A stretch of 5,049 nucleotides of DNA from Candidatus Heimdallarchaeota archaeon (GCA_030667035.1 DAOUWQ010000165.1:1-5049); one strand, 5' to 3'. Numbered from the stretch's first letter, positions 1 to 5,049 are shown. Translations and numbers: made by a program. Notes: a model not told the origin generated them from the letters alone.

Positions 1-3
1 TAA

Positions 4-429
4 ATGGCTGTACTAGAAACTGGTGTAATGTTTAGTGGAGTACCAATTGTAAGGGTAAACTACTATAATGACAGTTCAACTGATTCCCTGCTTACAGCCG
101 GACTTTTAGAAGCTATTCAGTTATTTGCAGTAGAAATTTTTGGCGATGAAACAGAATCATTCAAAATGAAAAAATATTGTATACTGCTTCATAATTTTAG
201 ACTCTTAAATAATCAAAAAGTAATTCTTTATTCAATTTGTGATACGCTTGATAGACCCAAAATGATAAAGAATGTAATGAAAAATCTGGCAAAGAATTTT
301 ATTGAAATGTTTCCAGCAGTTGATATGGGTTGTTTGGATAAATATTCTTCTTTCGAAGAAGTAATAACGAAAAAAATGGGTGATCTGATTTTTCGACCTG
401 AAGATAGATTGAAGAAAGTTTTTCTTTAG
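4..429 (+). CDS. Small longin-like domain protein (Asgard-type), function unknown
   Basis: This 141-residue soluble protein has no signal peptide or membrane segment. Its predicted order of elements fits a longin-like fold: two strands at about residues 2-20 (MFSGVPIVRVNYY forms the hairpin), a long amphipathic helix at about 26-47 (SLLTAGLLEAIQLFAVEIFG), strands at about 51-80 (KKYCILLHNF, then KVILYSICDTL), and two C-terminal helices at about 82-103 and 115-130. The motif of a short strand pair, then a helix like LLTAGLLEAIQLF, is typical of the small longin/roadblock proteins that are numerous in Asgard archaea, where they are thought to act with small Ras-like GTPases. No small GTPase gene lies in this window, so a partner cannot be named. 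An in-frame TAA directly precedes ATG 4, so the protein cannot extend further upstream unless that TAA is read through; a later ATG at 28 would remove the first strand. Fold assignment is by pattern, not by database match; a roadblock-type domain is the main alternative. Confidence 0.6.
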   Translation: MAVLETGVMFSGVPIVRVNYYNDSSTDSLLTAGLLEAIQLFAVEIFGDETESFKMKKYCILLHNFRLLNNQKVILYSICDTLDRPKMIKNVMKNLAKNFIEMFPAVDMGCLDKYSSFEEVITKKMGDLIFRPEDRLKKVFL

Positions 430-477
430 CTTGAATCTATCGTTCATTAAATCTAATATTCAGCGGTAGATTTTTTT
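403..477 (+). terminator. Hairpin plus T-run after the longin-like gene, with a competing upstream arm
   Basis: AATCTATCG at 434-442 can pair with CGGTAGATT at 464-472 (nine pairs, one of them G-T), and the stem runs directly into seven T residues at 471-477. That is an intrinsic-terminator layout with a rather large loop of about 20 bases. The same left arm, AATCTATC at 434-441, is also fully complementary to GATAGATT at 403-410, inside the end of the coding sequence, so two mutually exclusive hairpins are possible. Archaeal RNA polymerase terminates at T-runs and does not strictly need a hairpin, so the T-run may be the working element. Confidence 0.4.
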
Positions 478-488
478 GTTGAATGAAT

Positions 489-507
489 CGAAAAAGAATT
501 ATATCAT
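489..507 (+). promoter_or_regulatory. Candidate archaeal promoter (BRE/TATA) for the 121-residue gene
   Basis: The purine-rich CGAAAAAG at 489-496 followed by AATTATATC at 497-505 resembles a TFB-recognition element plus TATA box. With the box centred near 501, transcription would start near 525-528, about ten bases before ATG 536. A weak Shine-Dalgarno-like stretch, GTGAGAAG at 517-524, would then lie at or upstream of the transcript start. The site was found by eye in an AT-rich intergenic stretch, so chance matches are possible. Confidence 0.4.
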
Positions 508-535
508 AGCATTTTTGTGAGAAGTGTTGATTTAA

Positions 536-901
536 ATGGTTGAAACTAACACTGATATGAAGCCAGCAGTTAAAATGGAATTAGCATCAATGGATGATTT
601 AGTACGAATGGCCTTCTTTAGCGCAGCAAGAAATAATGGCCTAAATTTCTTAGCTTTCACTAAGAAAAAAGATAAAAAATGGTATATTGGGTTCCTAACT
701 GGAGTCGCTGGATACTTTGAATTAAGAGGTATTCCAATGTTTTTCTATGTAAAATTAGACACTAAACCCGAAAAAAGTAATTTCATACAATATGCAGCTA
801 AAGAGAAAGAGAAATGGAGTTACGTAGATTCAACTGCTGAACCTGCAAAATGGAATTATTTACCAATAATTGAACTTGCAAATGAACCAACATTCCTCTG
901 A
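536..901 (+). CDS. Conserved-looking hypothetical protein, 121 residues
   Basis: I do not recognise this family. The product is a small, soluble, lysine- and aromatic-rich protein. Residues 1-20 are polar. A helix is likely at about 18-34 (MDDLVRMAFFSAARNNG), followed by a strand-rich core at about 36-77 (NFLAFTK, KWYIGFLTG, FELRGIPMFFYVKL), then a charged helix or loop around KEKEKW and a C-terminal tail ending in PTFL. There is no signal peptide, membrane helix, cysteine motif or obvious catalytic motif. The alternation of strands with basic residues would suit a small binding domain, but that is a guess. The gene has ordinary codon use like its neighbours, a promoter-like box upstream, and stands 106 bases from the longin gene and 100 bases from the GTPase gene, so it is probably transcribed alone. 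ATG 536 is the only start that keeps the whole frame; ATG 557 (residue 8) is a possible alternative. Confidence 0.7.
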   Translation: MVETNTDMKPAVKMELASMDDLVRMAFFSAARNNGLNFLAFTKKKDKKWYIGFLTGVAGYFELRGIPMFFYVKLDTKPEKSNFIQYAAKEKEKWSYVDSTAEPAKWNYLPIIELANEPTFL

Positions 902-952
902 AAATTCTTACATTTCTAATATTAAGAAGAAAAGAGAAATATTGAAGAGTAG

Positions 953-972
953 AAAATAGAATATAAAATAGA
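953..972 (+). promoter_or_regulatory. Candidate promoter of the GTPase-PHP operon
   Basis: An A-rich stretch leads into ATATAAAATA at 961-970, a good match to an archaeal TATA box. Its centre near 964 predicts a transcript start near 988-990, giving a very short leader before ATG 1002. AAAATAGA occurs twice, at 953-960 and 965-972, exactly one base over a helical turn apart (12 bases); this may be a regulator site or simple low complexity. Confidence 0.5.
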
Positions 973-988
973 GCGCGAATTATGTAAC

Positions 989-994
989 GAGGAT
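989..994 (+). promoter_or_regulatory. Ribosome binding site of the EF-1A-like gene
   Basis: GAGGAT lies seven bases before ATG 1002. It selects this start over the out-of-frame ATG at 995, which overlaps the end of the site. The same GAGGAT sequence recurs before the second in-frame ATG of the downstream PHP gene. Confidence 0.6.
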
Positions 995-1001
995 ATGAAC
1001 A

Positions 1002-2339
1002 ATGAGTGAAAAGAATCTCCTAACTAGTATTGCAATTATCGGGCACGTCGATCATGGAAAATCAACATTGATGGGCCATTTTCTATTTGATATTGGTGCT
1101 GTAGATCCAAGAGTAATGAAGAAGCATGAGATGGATGCAGATGGATTCGGAATGTCCTCCTGGAAATGGGCGTATGTTTTGGATGCATTTCCTGAAGAGA
1201 AAGAGAAAGGTAAAACAATGGATATTGCTTTTCGACGCTTTGAGATAAATGACCGAAATTATGTTATAATAGATAATCCTGGCCATCGTGATTTTACAAA
1301 AAACACCATTGCAGGATTGAGTACTGCTGATGCATGTGTTCTAGTTATAAGTGCAGGTAGAGGAGAAATAGAAGCTGGGTTAGAACCTGGAAATGAACAA
1401 ACTCCTTCTGGTCAAACACTTGAACATACTTTAATCGCTTCTGTTTTAGGAATTAAGGATGTCATTGTTGTAGTAAATAAAATGGATAGCGCCAAATATT
1501 CTGAGGAACGATTCAATGAAAGTAAATCAATTTTAGTGGCTTTCTTGAAACAAATTCAAAGTCCTTGGATTAAGAATCTCGATACAATTCCGTTTATCCC
1601 TATTAGCGGTCTTGATGGTGATAATCTCGTAAATAAAAGTGATAAGATGAATTGGTACAAAGGTCCAACTCTAAAAGAAGCCATTGAGAAAATTAGTTTA
1701 CCTGAAGATTTAACGAAAAAAGATTTGCGACTAGTTGTTTATGATGCTTTTCAAGAACCAGGTCAAGGTTTGGTTGGTTACGGAAGAATAATCAGTGGCA
1801 AGTTGAAAGTGAATGATCGAATAATCGTTGCACCGGGAATAAGAACTGGTACTGTGAAAACAATTTGGGATGAAGAAGAGGAAGTTTCTGAAGCAGGAGG
1901 AGGAATGGATGTTTCATTTCTTATCAAAGGAAATGCTGAAGAAGACCTTAGAAGAGGCGCTGTTATTGGTTTAGAAGATAAAGCCCCACCTTCAAAACCT
2001 CGAATTCAAGTTAGATTACTCTATTTGGGGTTACAACCATTAGTTATAGGAAATATTGCTATCCTACATGTAGGGTCCGATCATGTTGAAGCTGAGCTGG
2101 AATCCATAGTAAAAATTCATAAAAAGAACTCCAAATTCAAGAACACTCTCAGAGAGATTGATGGTAAAACTATAATGATCTTCAACGAAGAAGTTGCGAG
2201 TGTTATTCTCCATGTGAAAAATCCGATTGTCTCTGAAAAACAATCTGATATACCAAAGCTAGGACGAGTTATTCTTAGAAAGAAAGGTCGTGTAATAGCT
2301 GCAGCAATTGTTGAAGATATTTTAGATGCAGAAAATTAA
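1002..2339 (+). CDS. EF-1A-superfamily translational GTPase paralogue with eRF3/Hbs1-like features
   Basis: This 445-residue cytoplasmic GTPase has the three-domain layout of aEF1A. The G domain (about 1-228) carries G1 GHVDHGKST at 14-22, switch I with the Mg-binding Thr in GKTMD at 70-74, G3 DNPGH at 91-95 including the catalytic His 95, G4 NKMD at 159-162 and G5 SGLDGDN at 202-208, followed by WYKGPTL. A beta-barrel domain 2 spans about 237-325 and domain 3 about 334-445, closing with KLGRVILRKKG in place of the usual PLGRF. It is probably not the housekeeping elongation factor: canonical EF-1A has GITID in switch I, DAPGH in G3 and GQTREH after the switch II helix, while here they are GKTMD, DNPGH and GQTLEH, with an insertion of about six residues before GQT (127-136). 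GKT in switch I is typical of eRF3, TMD of Hbs1, and SGLxGxN of both. It has no N-terminal extension, unlike eRF3 and Hbs1. A delivery GTPase for release factor or Pelota is the best guess; a divergent EF-1A is the alternative. Confidence 0.88.
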   Translation: MSEKNLLTSIAIIGHVDHGKSTLMGHFLFDIGAVDPRVMKKHEMDADGFGMSSWKWAYVLDAFPEEKEKGKTMDIAFRRFEINDRNYVIIDNPGHRDFTKNTIAGLSTADACVLVISAGRGEIEAGLEPGNEQTPSGQTLEHTLIASVLGIKDVIVVVNKMDSAKYSEERFNESKSILVAFLKQIQSPWIKNLDTIPFIPISGLDGDNLVNKSDKMNWYKGPTLKEAIEKISLPEDLTKKDLRLVVYDAFQEPGQGLVGYGRIISGKLKVNDRIIVAPGIRTGTVKTIWDEEEEVSEAGGGMDVSFLIKGNAEEDLRRGAVIGLEDKAPPSKPRIQVRLLYLGLQPLVIGNIAILHVGSDHVEAELESIVKIHKKNSKFKNTLREIDGKTIMIFNEEVASVILHVKNPIVSEKQSDIPKLGRVILRKKGRVIAAAIVEDILDAEN

Positions 2340-2352
2340 TTAGCTAAATTTG

Positions 2353-3225
2353 ATGGAAGAGGATAGAATGACGAATAATAGAAAAGAAAATTCTTTCATC
2401 GATTTACATATTCATACAAAAGCATCTGATGGAACTTTTTCTCCCACTGAAATGGTTGAATACGCAAAATCAAAAAATGTTGTTGCAGTAGCTATAACGG
2501 ATCATGATACTGTTGCAGGCATCGAAGAGGGTTTAATTGCAGGAAAAGAAATGGGTATAGAAGTTATTCCGGGTATAGAATTTTCCACAGAAATAGATGA
2601 CATAAGTTTTCATATTGTTGGTTTATTTGTGGATCATAAAGACAAAACTTTGCTGGAGCTTACTGATCAAATTCAAAACTCACGACACAATCGTGCAAAA
2701 ATGATCATTGAAAAAGTGAATGCACTAAATGTTGGACCGGAAATTACTCTTCAAGAGGTTGAAGAAGTTGCTAGTGGATTAATTGGTAGACCACATATTG
2801 CTTCTATAATGATTGAAAAAGGCTATGCAACAAAAATGGATGAAGTATTTGAAAAATTCTTAGTACGGGGAGGACCTTGCTATGTTCCTCGTTTTAAATT
2901 AAAACCTCAAGAAGCAGTTAGTATTCTCGCTAAAATGAATGCGATATCTATTTTAGCGCACCCTGGTTTTATCCCTATAGGATACAATTTTGATGAATTC
3001 TTAGAGGATCTTAAGAAATTTGGTTTAGCTGGAATAGAAGTAATTTATCCCACACATTCTCCGGATCAAAGAAAATTCTTTAGAAAATTAGCCAAGAAAT
3101 TTGATTTATTGGAAAGCGGTGGAAGCGATTGTCATGGCGAGCTTAGTGGCGGTCCATATATTGGTCGAACAAAAATAACCTATCAATATCTACAAAAAAT
3201 GAAAGATAGATTTGGAAAAAAATAA
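2353..3225 (+). CDS. PHP-domain phosphoesterase, TrpH/RnaAM (YciV)-type
   Basis: This is a full-length PHP hydrolase of about 285-290 residues, the usual size for the family, with a multinuclear metal site. Numbering from the ATG at 2353, the metal ligands are all visible: DLHIHTKASDG (His 19, His 21), ITDHDT (Asp 50, His 51), PGIEFS (Glu 76), His 87, GRPHIA (His 148), LAHPG (His 203), a His in THSPDQR (235) and GGSDCHG (Asp 259, His 261). Characterised relatives are E. coli RnaAM, a 5'-to-3' exonuclease that trims rRNA 5' ends, and a Chromobacterium enzyme that dephosphorylates 3',5'-nucleotide bisphosphates; the substrate here cannot be told from sequence. The gene follows the GTPase by 13 bases and is surely cotranscribed. 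Start choice is open: ATG 2353 has no ribosome site, whereas ATG 2368 (five residues in) follows GAGGAT at 2359-2364 and may be the true start; a TTG at 2350 is less likely. Confidence 0.88.
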   Translation: MEEDRMTNNRKENSFIDLHIHTKASDGTFSPTEMVEYAKSKNVVAVAITDHDTVAGIEEGLIAGKEMGIEVIPGIEFSTEIDDISFHIVGLFVDHKDKTLLELTDQIQNSRHNRAKMIIEKVNALNVGPEITLQEVEEVASGLIGRPHIASIMIEKGYATKMDEVFEKFLVRGGPCYVPRFKLKPQEAVSILAKMNAISILAHPGFIPIGYNFDEFLEDLKKFGLAGIEVIYPTHSPDQRKFFRKLAKKFDLLESGGSDCHGELSGGPYIGRTKITYQYLQKMKDRFGKK

Positions 3226-3246
3226 TTCTAAATAACTTCTTTTCTG
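3216..3246. terminator. Overlapping T-rich termination region of two convergent genes
   Basis: The PHP gene and the methyltransferase gene end tail to tail with two bases between stop codons. On the plus strand, transcripts meet the T-rich ACTTCTTTTCT at about 3235-3245, inside the end of the opposing gene. On the minus strand, the A-run at 3216-3222 reads as seven T residues just past the methyltransferase stop. Both would serve as hairpin-free archaeal terminators. Confidence 0.35.
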
Positions 3247-4085
3247 ACAACTATTAGAATTTCTTCTCCTGCATCAAGTAAACCTGTATGTTTCGCAAAA
3301 ACACTTTCAATTCTAAGCAAGGTGTTCCAAGCTTCTTCTTTTTCCAAGATGTAATTAATAGGTTCGATTTGATTGTTGGTTATAGGATTTAAAGACATAA
3401 TTTCGAGAATCTCACACTGAGATTTTACTACTAATTCTATAAGCTCCTTGCTGCTAAATCCATAGTAAAGAGGTTCCTCAGGAAATTCTTCAAATTGTTT
3501 ATAGTTGGTATCAATCAATTCCCAAAGACCTGCTTTAGTAGCATCTTCTAATAAATCGAATCTACCTTTTTTGATTATGTCACGGAAATATTGAGCTTTG
3601 GTTTTTACACTAAGAATAATAGGTGAACCAACTTTAGCAACTCGAGCTAATTCTCTCATTAGTTTCTGACGCTGTTCGCAGGCGTATGATAATGTACCAG
3701 ATAAGCAGATAACTAGGTCAAAGGTATCATCACCAAAGAGCTTAAGGTTGCCTAAATCTTCAAGCAGAGCAAATTGGTCGATTTTATCTGAGATTTTGTA
3801 TTTGTCAAATTTCTCTCGAGTAAGTTGGAGTTGATCTTCGGAAATATCCCCAATGATTAATCGTCGATTGCTCTGAGCAATTTTTAATGCGAAATTTCCA
3901 GGGTCAAATCCTACATCTAAAATTAAAGCATCTTCCGGAGGGAGGTATTGACAAATGACTTTCATTATAAGCTCAAATTGCAGTTTTTTGTAAGCACTTT
4001 CTCCTGCATGAGATATCCAACCTTTTGCGCCCTTTTTTTTGAGAAAATTTTTCAGTATGTCTTTATTGTAGGCCAATTGCTCCAT
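3228..4085 (-). CDS. Class I SAM-dependent methyltransferase, substrate unknown
   Basis: The product is a 285-residue cytoplasmic Rossmann-fold methyltransferase. Numbered from ATG 4085: an alpha-helical N-terminal region of about 50 residues (AYKKLQFELIMKVI), SAM-binding motif I LILDVGFDPGNFALKIA at 54-70, the acidic end of strand 2 in GDISEDQL (Asp 80), an acidic motif III-like LLEDL at 107-111, motif IV DTFDLVICLSGTLSY at 120-134, and a post-motif ELARVAKVGSPIILSVK. A helix-rich insert follows, then GFSSKELIELV, as in small-molecule methyltransferases. Motif I is unusual: the common GCGPG is GFDPG here. The substrate cannot be named. Start is uncertain: the frame continues to GTG 4115, but those ten residues (VIIYYYIRR) are the AT-rich promoter read as codons. 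GGAGG at 4090-4086 abuts ATG 4085 with no spacing, yet sits nine bases before an in-frame TTG at 4076, which may be the real start (282 residues). Confidence 0.82.
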   Translation of the reverse strand: MEQLAYNKDILKNFLKKKGAKGWISHAGESAYKKLQFELIMKVICQYLPPEDALILDVGFDPGNFALKIAQSNRRLIIGDISEDQLQLTREKFDKYKISDKIDQFALLEDLGNLKLFGDDTFDLVICLSGTLSYACEQRQKLMRELARVAKVGSPIILSVKTKAQYFRDIIKKGRFDLLEDATKAGLWELIDTNYKQFEEFPEEPLYYGFSSKELIELVVKSQCEILEIMSLNPITNNQIEPINYILEKEEAWNTLLRIESVFAKHTGLLDAGEEILIVVRKEVI

Positions 4086-4095
4086 CCTCCGAATA

Positions 4096-4130
4096 TAATA
4101 ATATATTATTACCACTACACTTAAAATTAT
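4096..4130. promoter_or_regulatory. Divergent promoter region with a perfect 16-bp palindrome
   Basis: The 80 bases between the methyltransferase (minus) and dCMP deaminase (plus) starts hold two AT elements. TTAAAATTAT at 4121-4130 could be the TATA box for the deaminase, with a start near 4150 just before its GAGGT site, and, read on the other strand, could also serve the methyltransferase (start near 4099). TAATAATATATTATTA at 4096-4111 is a perfect inverted repeat and lies between that box and the methyltransferase start, where a bound protein could block transcription. AT-rich composition makes such palindromes less surprising. Confidence 0.4.
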
Positions 4131-4153
4131 GTCTCTTTTTTCAATAGTAAAAT

Positions 4154-4158
4154 GAGGT
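4154..4158 (+). promoter_or_regulatory. Ribosome binding site deciding a TTG start
   Basis: GAGGT lies seven bases before TTG 4166, a standard spacing. The nearby ATG at 4152 overlaps the site and leads to a TGA stop within a few codons, so the TTG is the supported start of the deaminase. Confidence 0.65.
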
Positions 4159-4165
4159 TTTCCCT

Positions 4166-4699
4166 TTGAGTAAAAATTCGAAAATTAAAACAGGTAGAGA
4201 ACGACCAACAGTACATCAGTATTTTACCGCTATGGCGGAACTAGTTTCCACAAGATCAACTTGTTTGAGAAGGCAATTTGGGTGTGTAATTGTTCAAAAC
4301 GGTCATGCAATTTCTACAGGATATAATGGTGCTCCAAAAGGCATGCCTCATTGTACTGACATTGGTTGTTTACGTGATGATTTAAACATTCCAAGTGGAA
4401 CACAACATGAGATTTGCAGAGGGGTTCACGCTGAACAGAATGCAATTATCCAGTGCGCAATTCATGGTGAATCAACAAAAGACGCTACATTATATGTCAC
4501 AGGTTATCCTTGCAAAATTTGTGCAAAAATGATTATTAATGCAATGGTTAATCGAGTGGTTATTTCTGGTAGCTATTCTGATACCGAGGGTATTGATCTC
4601 CTAAAAGAAGCCGGTGTGGATGTAATTATGATGGATAAATCTGCAAAAGAAACACTCGATTTCGTTGTTCAACTAAAGGAATCTTGGCAAAGAAAGTAA
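4166..4699 (+). CDS. dCMP deaminase (ComEB-like, zinc-dependent)
   Basis: This 177-residue enzyme converts dCMP to dUMP, the precursor of dTMP, in the cytoplasm. It is a full-length member of the cytidine/deoxycytidylate deaminase superfamily. The N-terminal RPTVHQYF and ELVSTRSTCLRRQFG (about 13-39) are typical of the bacterial/archaeal ComEB-like dCMP deaminases. GYNGAPKGMPHC at 52-63 forms part of the nucleotide pocket. The catalytic zinc site is HAEQNAI (His 88, proton-shuttling Glu 90) with PCKIC (Cys 116, Cys 119). The stretch HCTDIGCLR, then IPSG and EICRG at 62-86, contains the extra Cys/His residues found in this subfamily. Relatives are often activated by dCTP and inhibited by dTTP; that is family knowledge, not visible here. 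It starts at TTG, supported by a well-spaced GAGGT site. It stands alone, divergent from the methyltransferase and convergent with the PIN gene, so its regulation is probably independent. Confidence 0.93.
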   Translation: MSKNSKIKTGRERPTVHQYFTAMAELVSTRSTCLRRQFGCVIVQNGHAISTGYNGAPKGMPHCTDIGCLRDDLNIPSGTQHEICRGVHAEQNAIIQCAIHGESTKDATLYVTGYPCKICAKMIINAMVNRVVISGSYSDTEGIDLLKEAGVDVIMMDKSAKETLDFVVQLKESWQRK

Positions 4700-4710
4700 C
4701 AAACAGATTT

Positions 4711-5049
4711 TCAACCTAATATTGATCCAAATAATTCTAAATGGCTTTTTGTACGAATAAAAATAACAGGAATTTCCTTCTTTCTGAGTTTAATACGTAA
4801 TTCTTTATCATTAGTAACAACAATGCAAAAGGGATTATTATCAATTGCATATTGAATAATTCTATCATCAACAAATCTGATGTTTTTGGGATTATATTCA
4901 ATAATCTGAAACCTTTCCAAGAATTTCAAAGCAAAAGCTGTTTGTTTAGCTAATTTCTGTGTTTTTTTAGCAATGAGATTTAATTCATCTATACAACACG
5001 AAAGAAAAACAATTGAATGTTTTTGGGGAACCAATCGCTCTAATTCTGA
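4711..5049 (-). CDS. PIN-domain ribonuclease (Fcf1/VapC9-like), 5' end outside the window
   Basis: The frame is open from its TGA stop to the window edge, reading SELERLVPQKHS at the edge, so the 5' end of the gene is missing; the TTG at 5034 is an internal leucine codon, not a start. The visible 112 residues cover most of a single PIN domain of the archaeal Fcf1-like type, which is normally about 130-140 residues. Numbered from that leucine, conserved features are a helix with the second acidic residue in IDELNLIAKK (Glu 17), VDDRIIQYA (Asp 56, Asp 57) and VVTNDKELR (Asp 76), then the strand PVIFIRTKSHLEL typical of this subfamily. The first catalytic Asp, near the N terminus, must lie beyond the edge. 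Such proteins cleave RNA with metal ions, in rRNA processing or as toxins. No antitoxin gene is visible next to the 3' end; the upstream side cannot be seen. It ends 11 bases from the convergent deaminase gene. Confidence 0.85.
   Translation of the reverse strand, partial: SELERLVPQKHSIVFLSCCIDELNLIAKKTQKLAKQTAFALKFLERFQIIEYNPKNIRFVDDRIIQYAIDNNPFCIVVTNDKELRIKLRKKEIPVIFIRTKSHLELFGSILG

Noticed and set aside
232..447. Minus-strand 71-codon open frame over the end of the longin gene
   Set aside because: It lies almost wholly opposite a better coding frame, has a Phe/Tyr/Ile-rich composition from AT-rich antisense sequence, and no ribosome site.
902..1001. Possible small RNA gene or C/D-box RNA in the gap before the GTPase
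   Set aside because: No C/D box pair, tRNA-like arms or stable hairpin seen; only the promoter box and the ribosome site are supported.
1036..1286. Two overlapping minus-strand open frames opposite the GTPase G domain
   Set aside because: Both are antisense shadows of the conserved G1-G3 motif region, and their predicted sequences show no domain.
1002..2339. The organism's housekeeping EF-1A, or SelB
   Set aside because: Switch I, G3 and GQTREH differ from the near-invariant EF-1A forms, and there is no C-terminal SelB domain. A divergent EF-1A is not fully excluded.
4086..4115. Ten-residue N-terminal extension of the methyltransferase from GTG 4115
   Set aside because: The codons are the AT-rich promoter and palindrome; no ribosome site precedes the GTG.
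1..5049. CRISPR array, insertion sequence, phage or defence island
   Set aside because: No regularly spaced repeats, terminal inverted repeats, transposase or phage gene was found. The PIN gene alone, without a visible antitoxin, is not enough to call a toxin-antitoxin or defence system.

Overview
The window is AT-rich (roughly one third G+C by eye) and gene-dense. It reads as chromosomal DNA from an archaeon, most likely an Asgard archaeon (Loki- or Heimdall-type). The grounds are an archaeal/eukaryotic EF-1A-superfamily GTPase with eRF3/Hbs1-like features, a small stand-alone longin-like protein of a kind expanded in Asgard genomes, archaeal TATA-like promoter boxes, Shine-Dalgarno sites of the GAGG type, and a single-domain archaeal PIN nuclease. 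The lineage is inferred from gene content; no rRNA gene or other decisive marker is present.

Layout. (1) Positions 4-429, plus strand: a 141-residue longin-like domain protein, followed by a hairpin plus T-run at 434-477 that looks like a terminator. (2) Positions 536-901, plus: an unrecognised 121-residue protein with its own promoter-like box. (3) Positions 1002-3225, plus: a likely two-gene operon of an EF-1A-family translational GTPase paralogue and a PHP-family phosphoesterase/nuclease of the TrpH/RnaAM type. (4) Positions 3228-4085, minus: a class I SAM-dependent methyltransferase, ending two bases from the PHP gene. (5) An 80-base divergent promoter region at 4086-4165 with a perfect 16-bp palindrome. 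(6) Positions 4166-4699, plus: a dCMP deaminase starting at TTG. (7) Positions 4711-5049, minus: a PIN-domain ribonuclease whose 5' end lies beyond the window.

How the genes may work together. The most notable pair is the GTPase with the PHP protein. The GTPase keeps all nucleotide-binding motifs, but its switch I (GKTMD), G5 region (SGLDGDN) and domain 3 differ from a housekeeping EF-1A and recall eukaryotic eRF3 and Hbs1. Archaea usually use one aEF1A for elongation, termination and ribosome rescue, so a dedicated paralogue next to a putative 5'-end RNA exonuclease suggests a termination/rescue or RNA-surveillance role. That role is a hypothesis. The dCMP deaminase supplies dUMP for thymidylate synthesis and has no evident link to the others. 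No tRNA, rRNA, CRISPR, insertion sequence or phage gene was seen, and no gene-free stretch exceeds about 106 bases.
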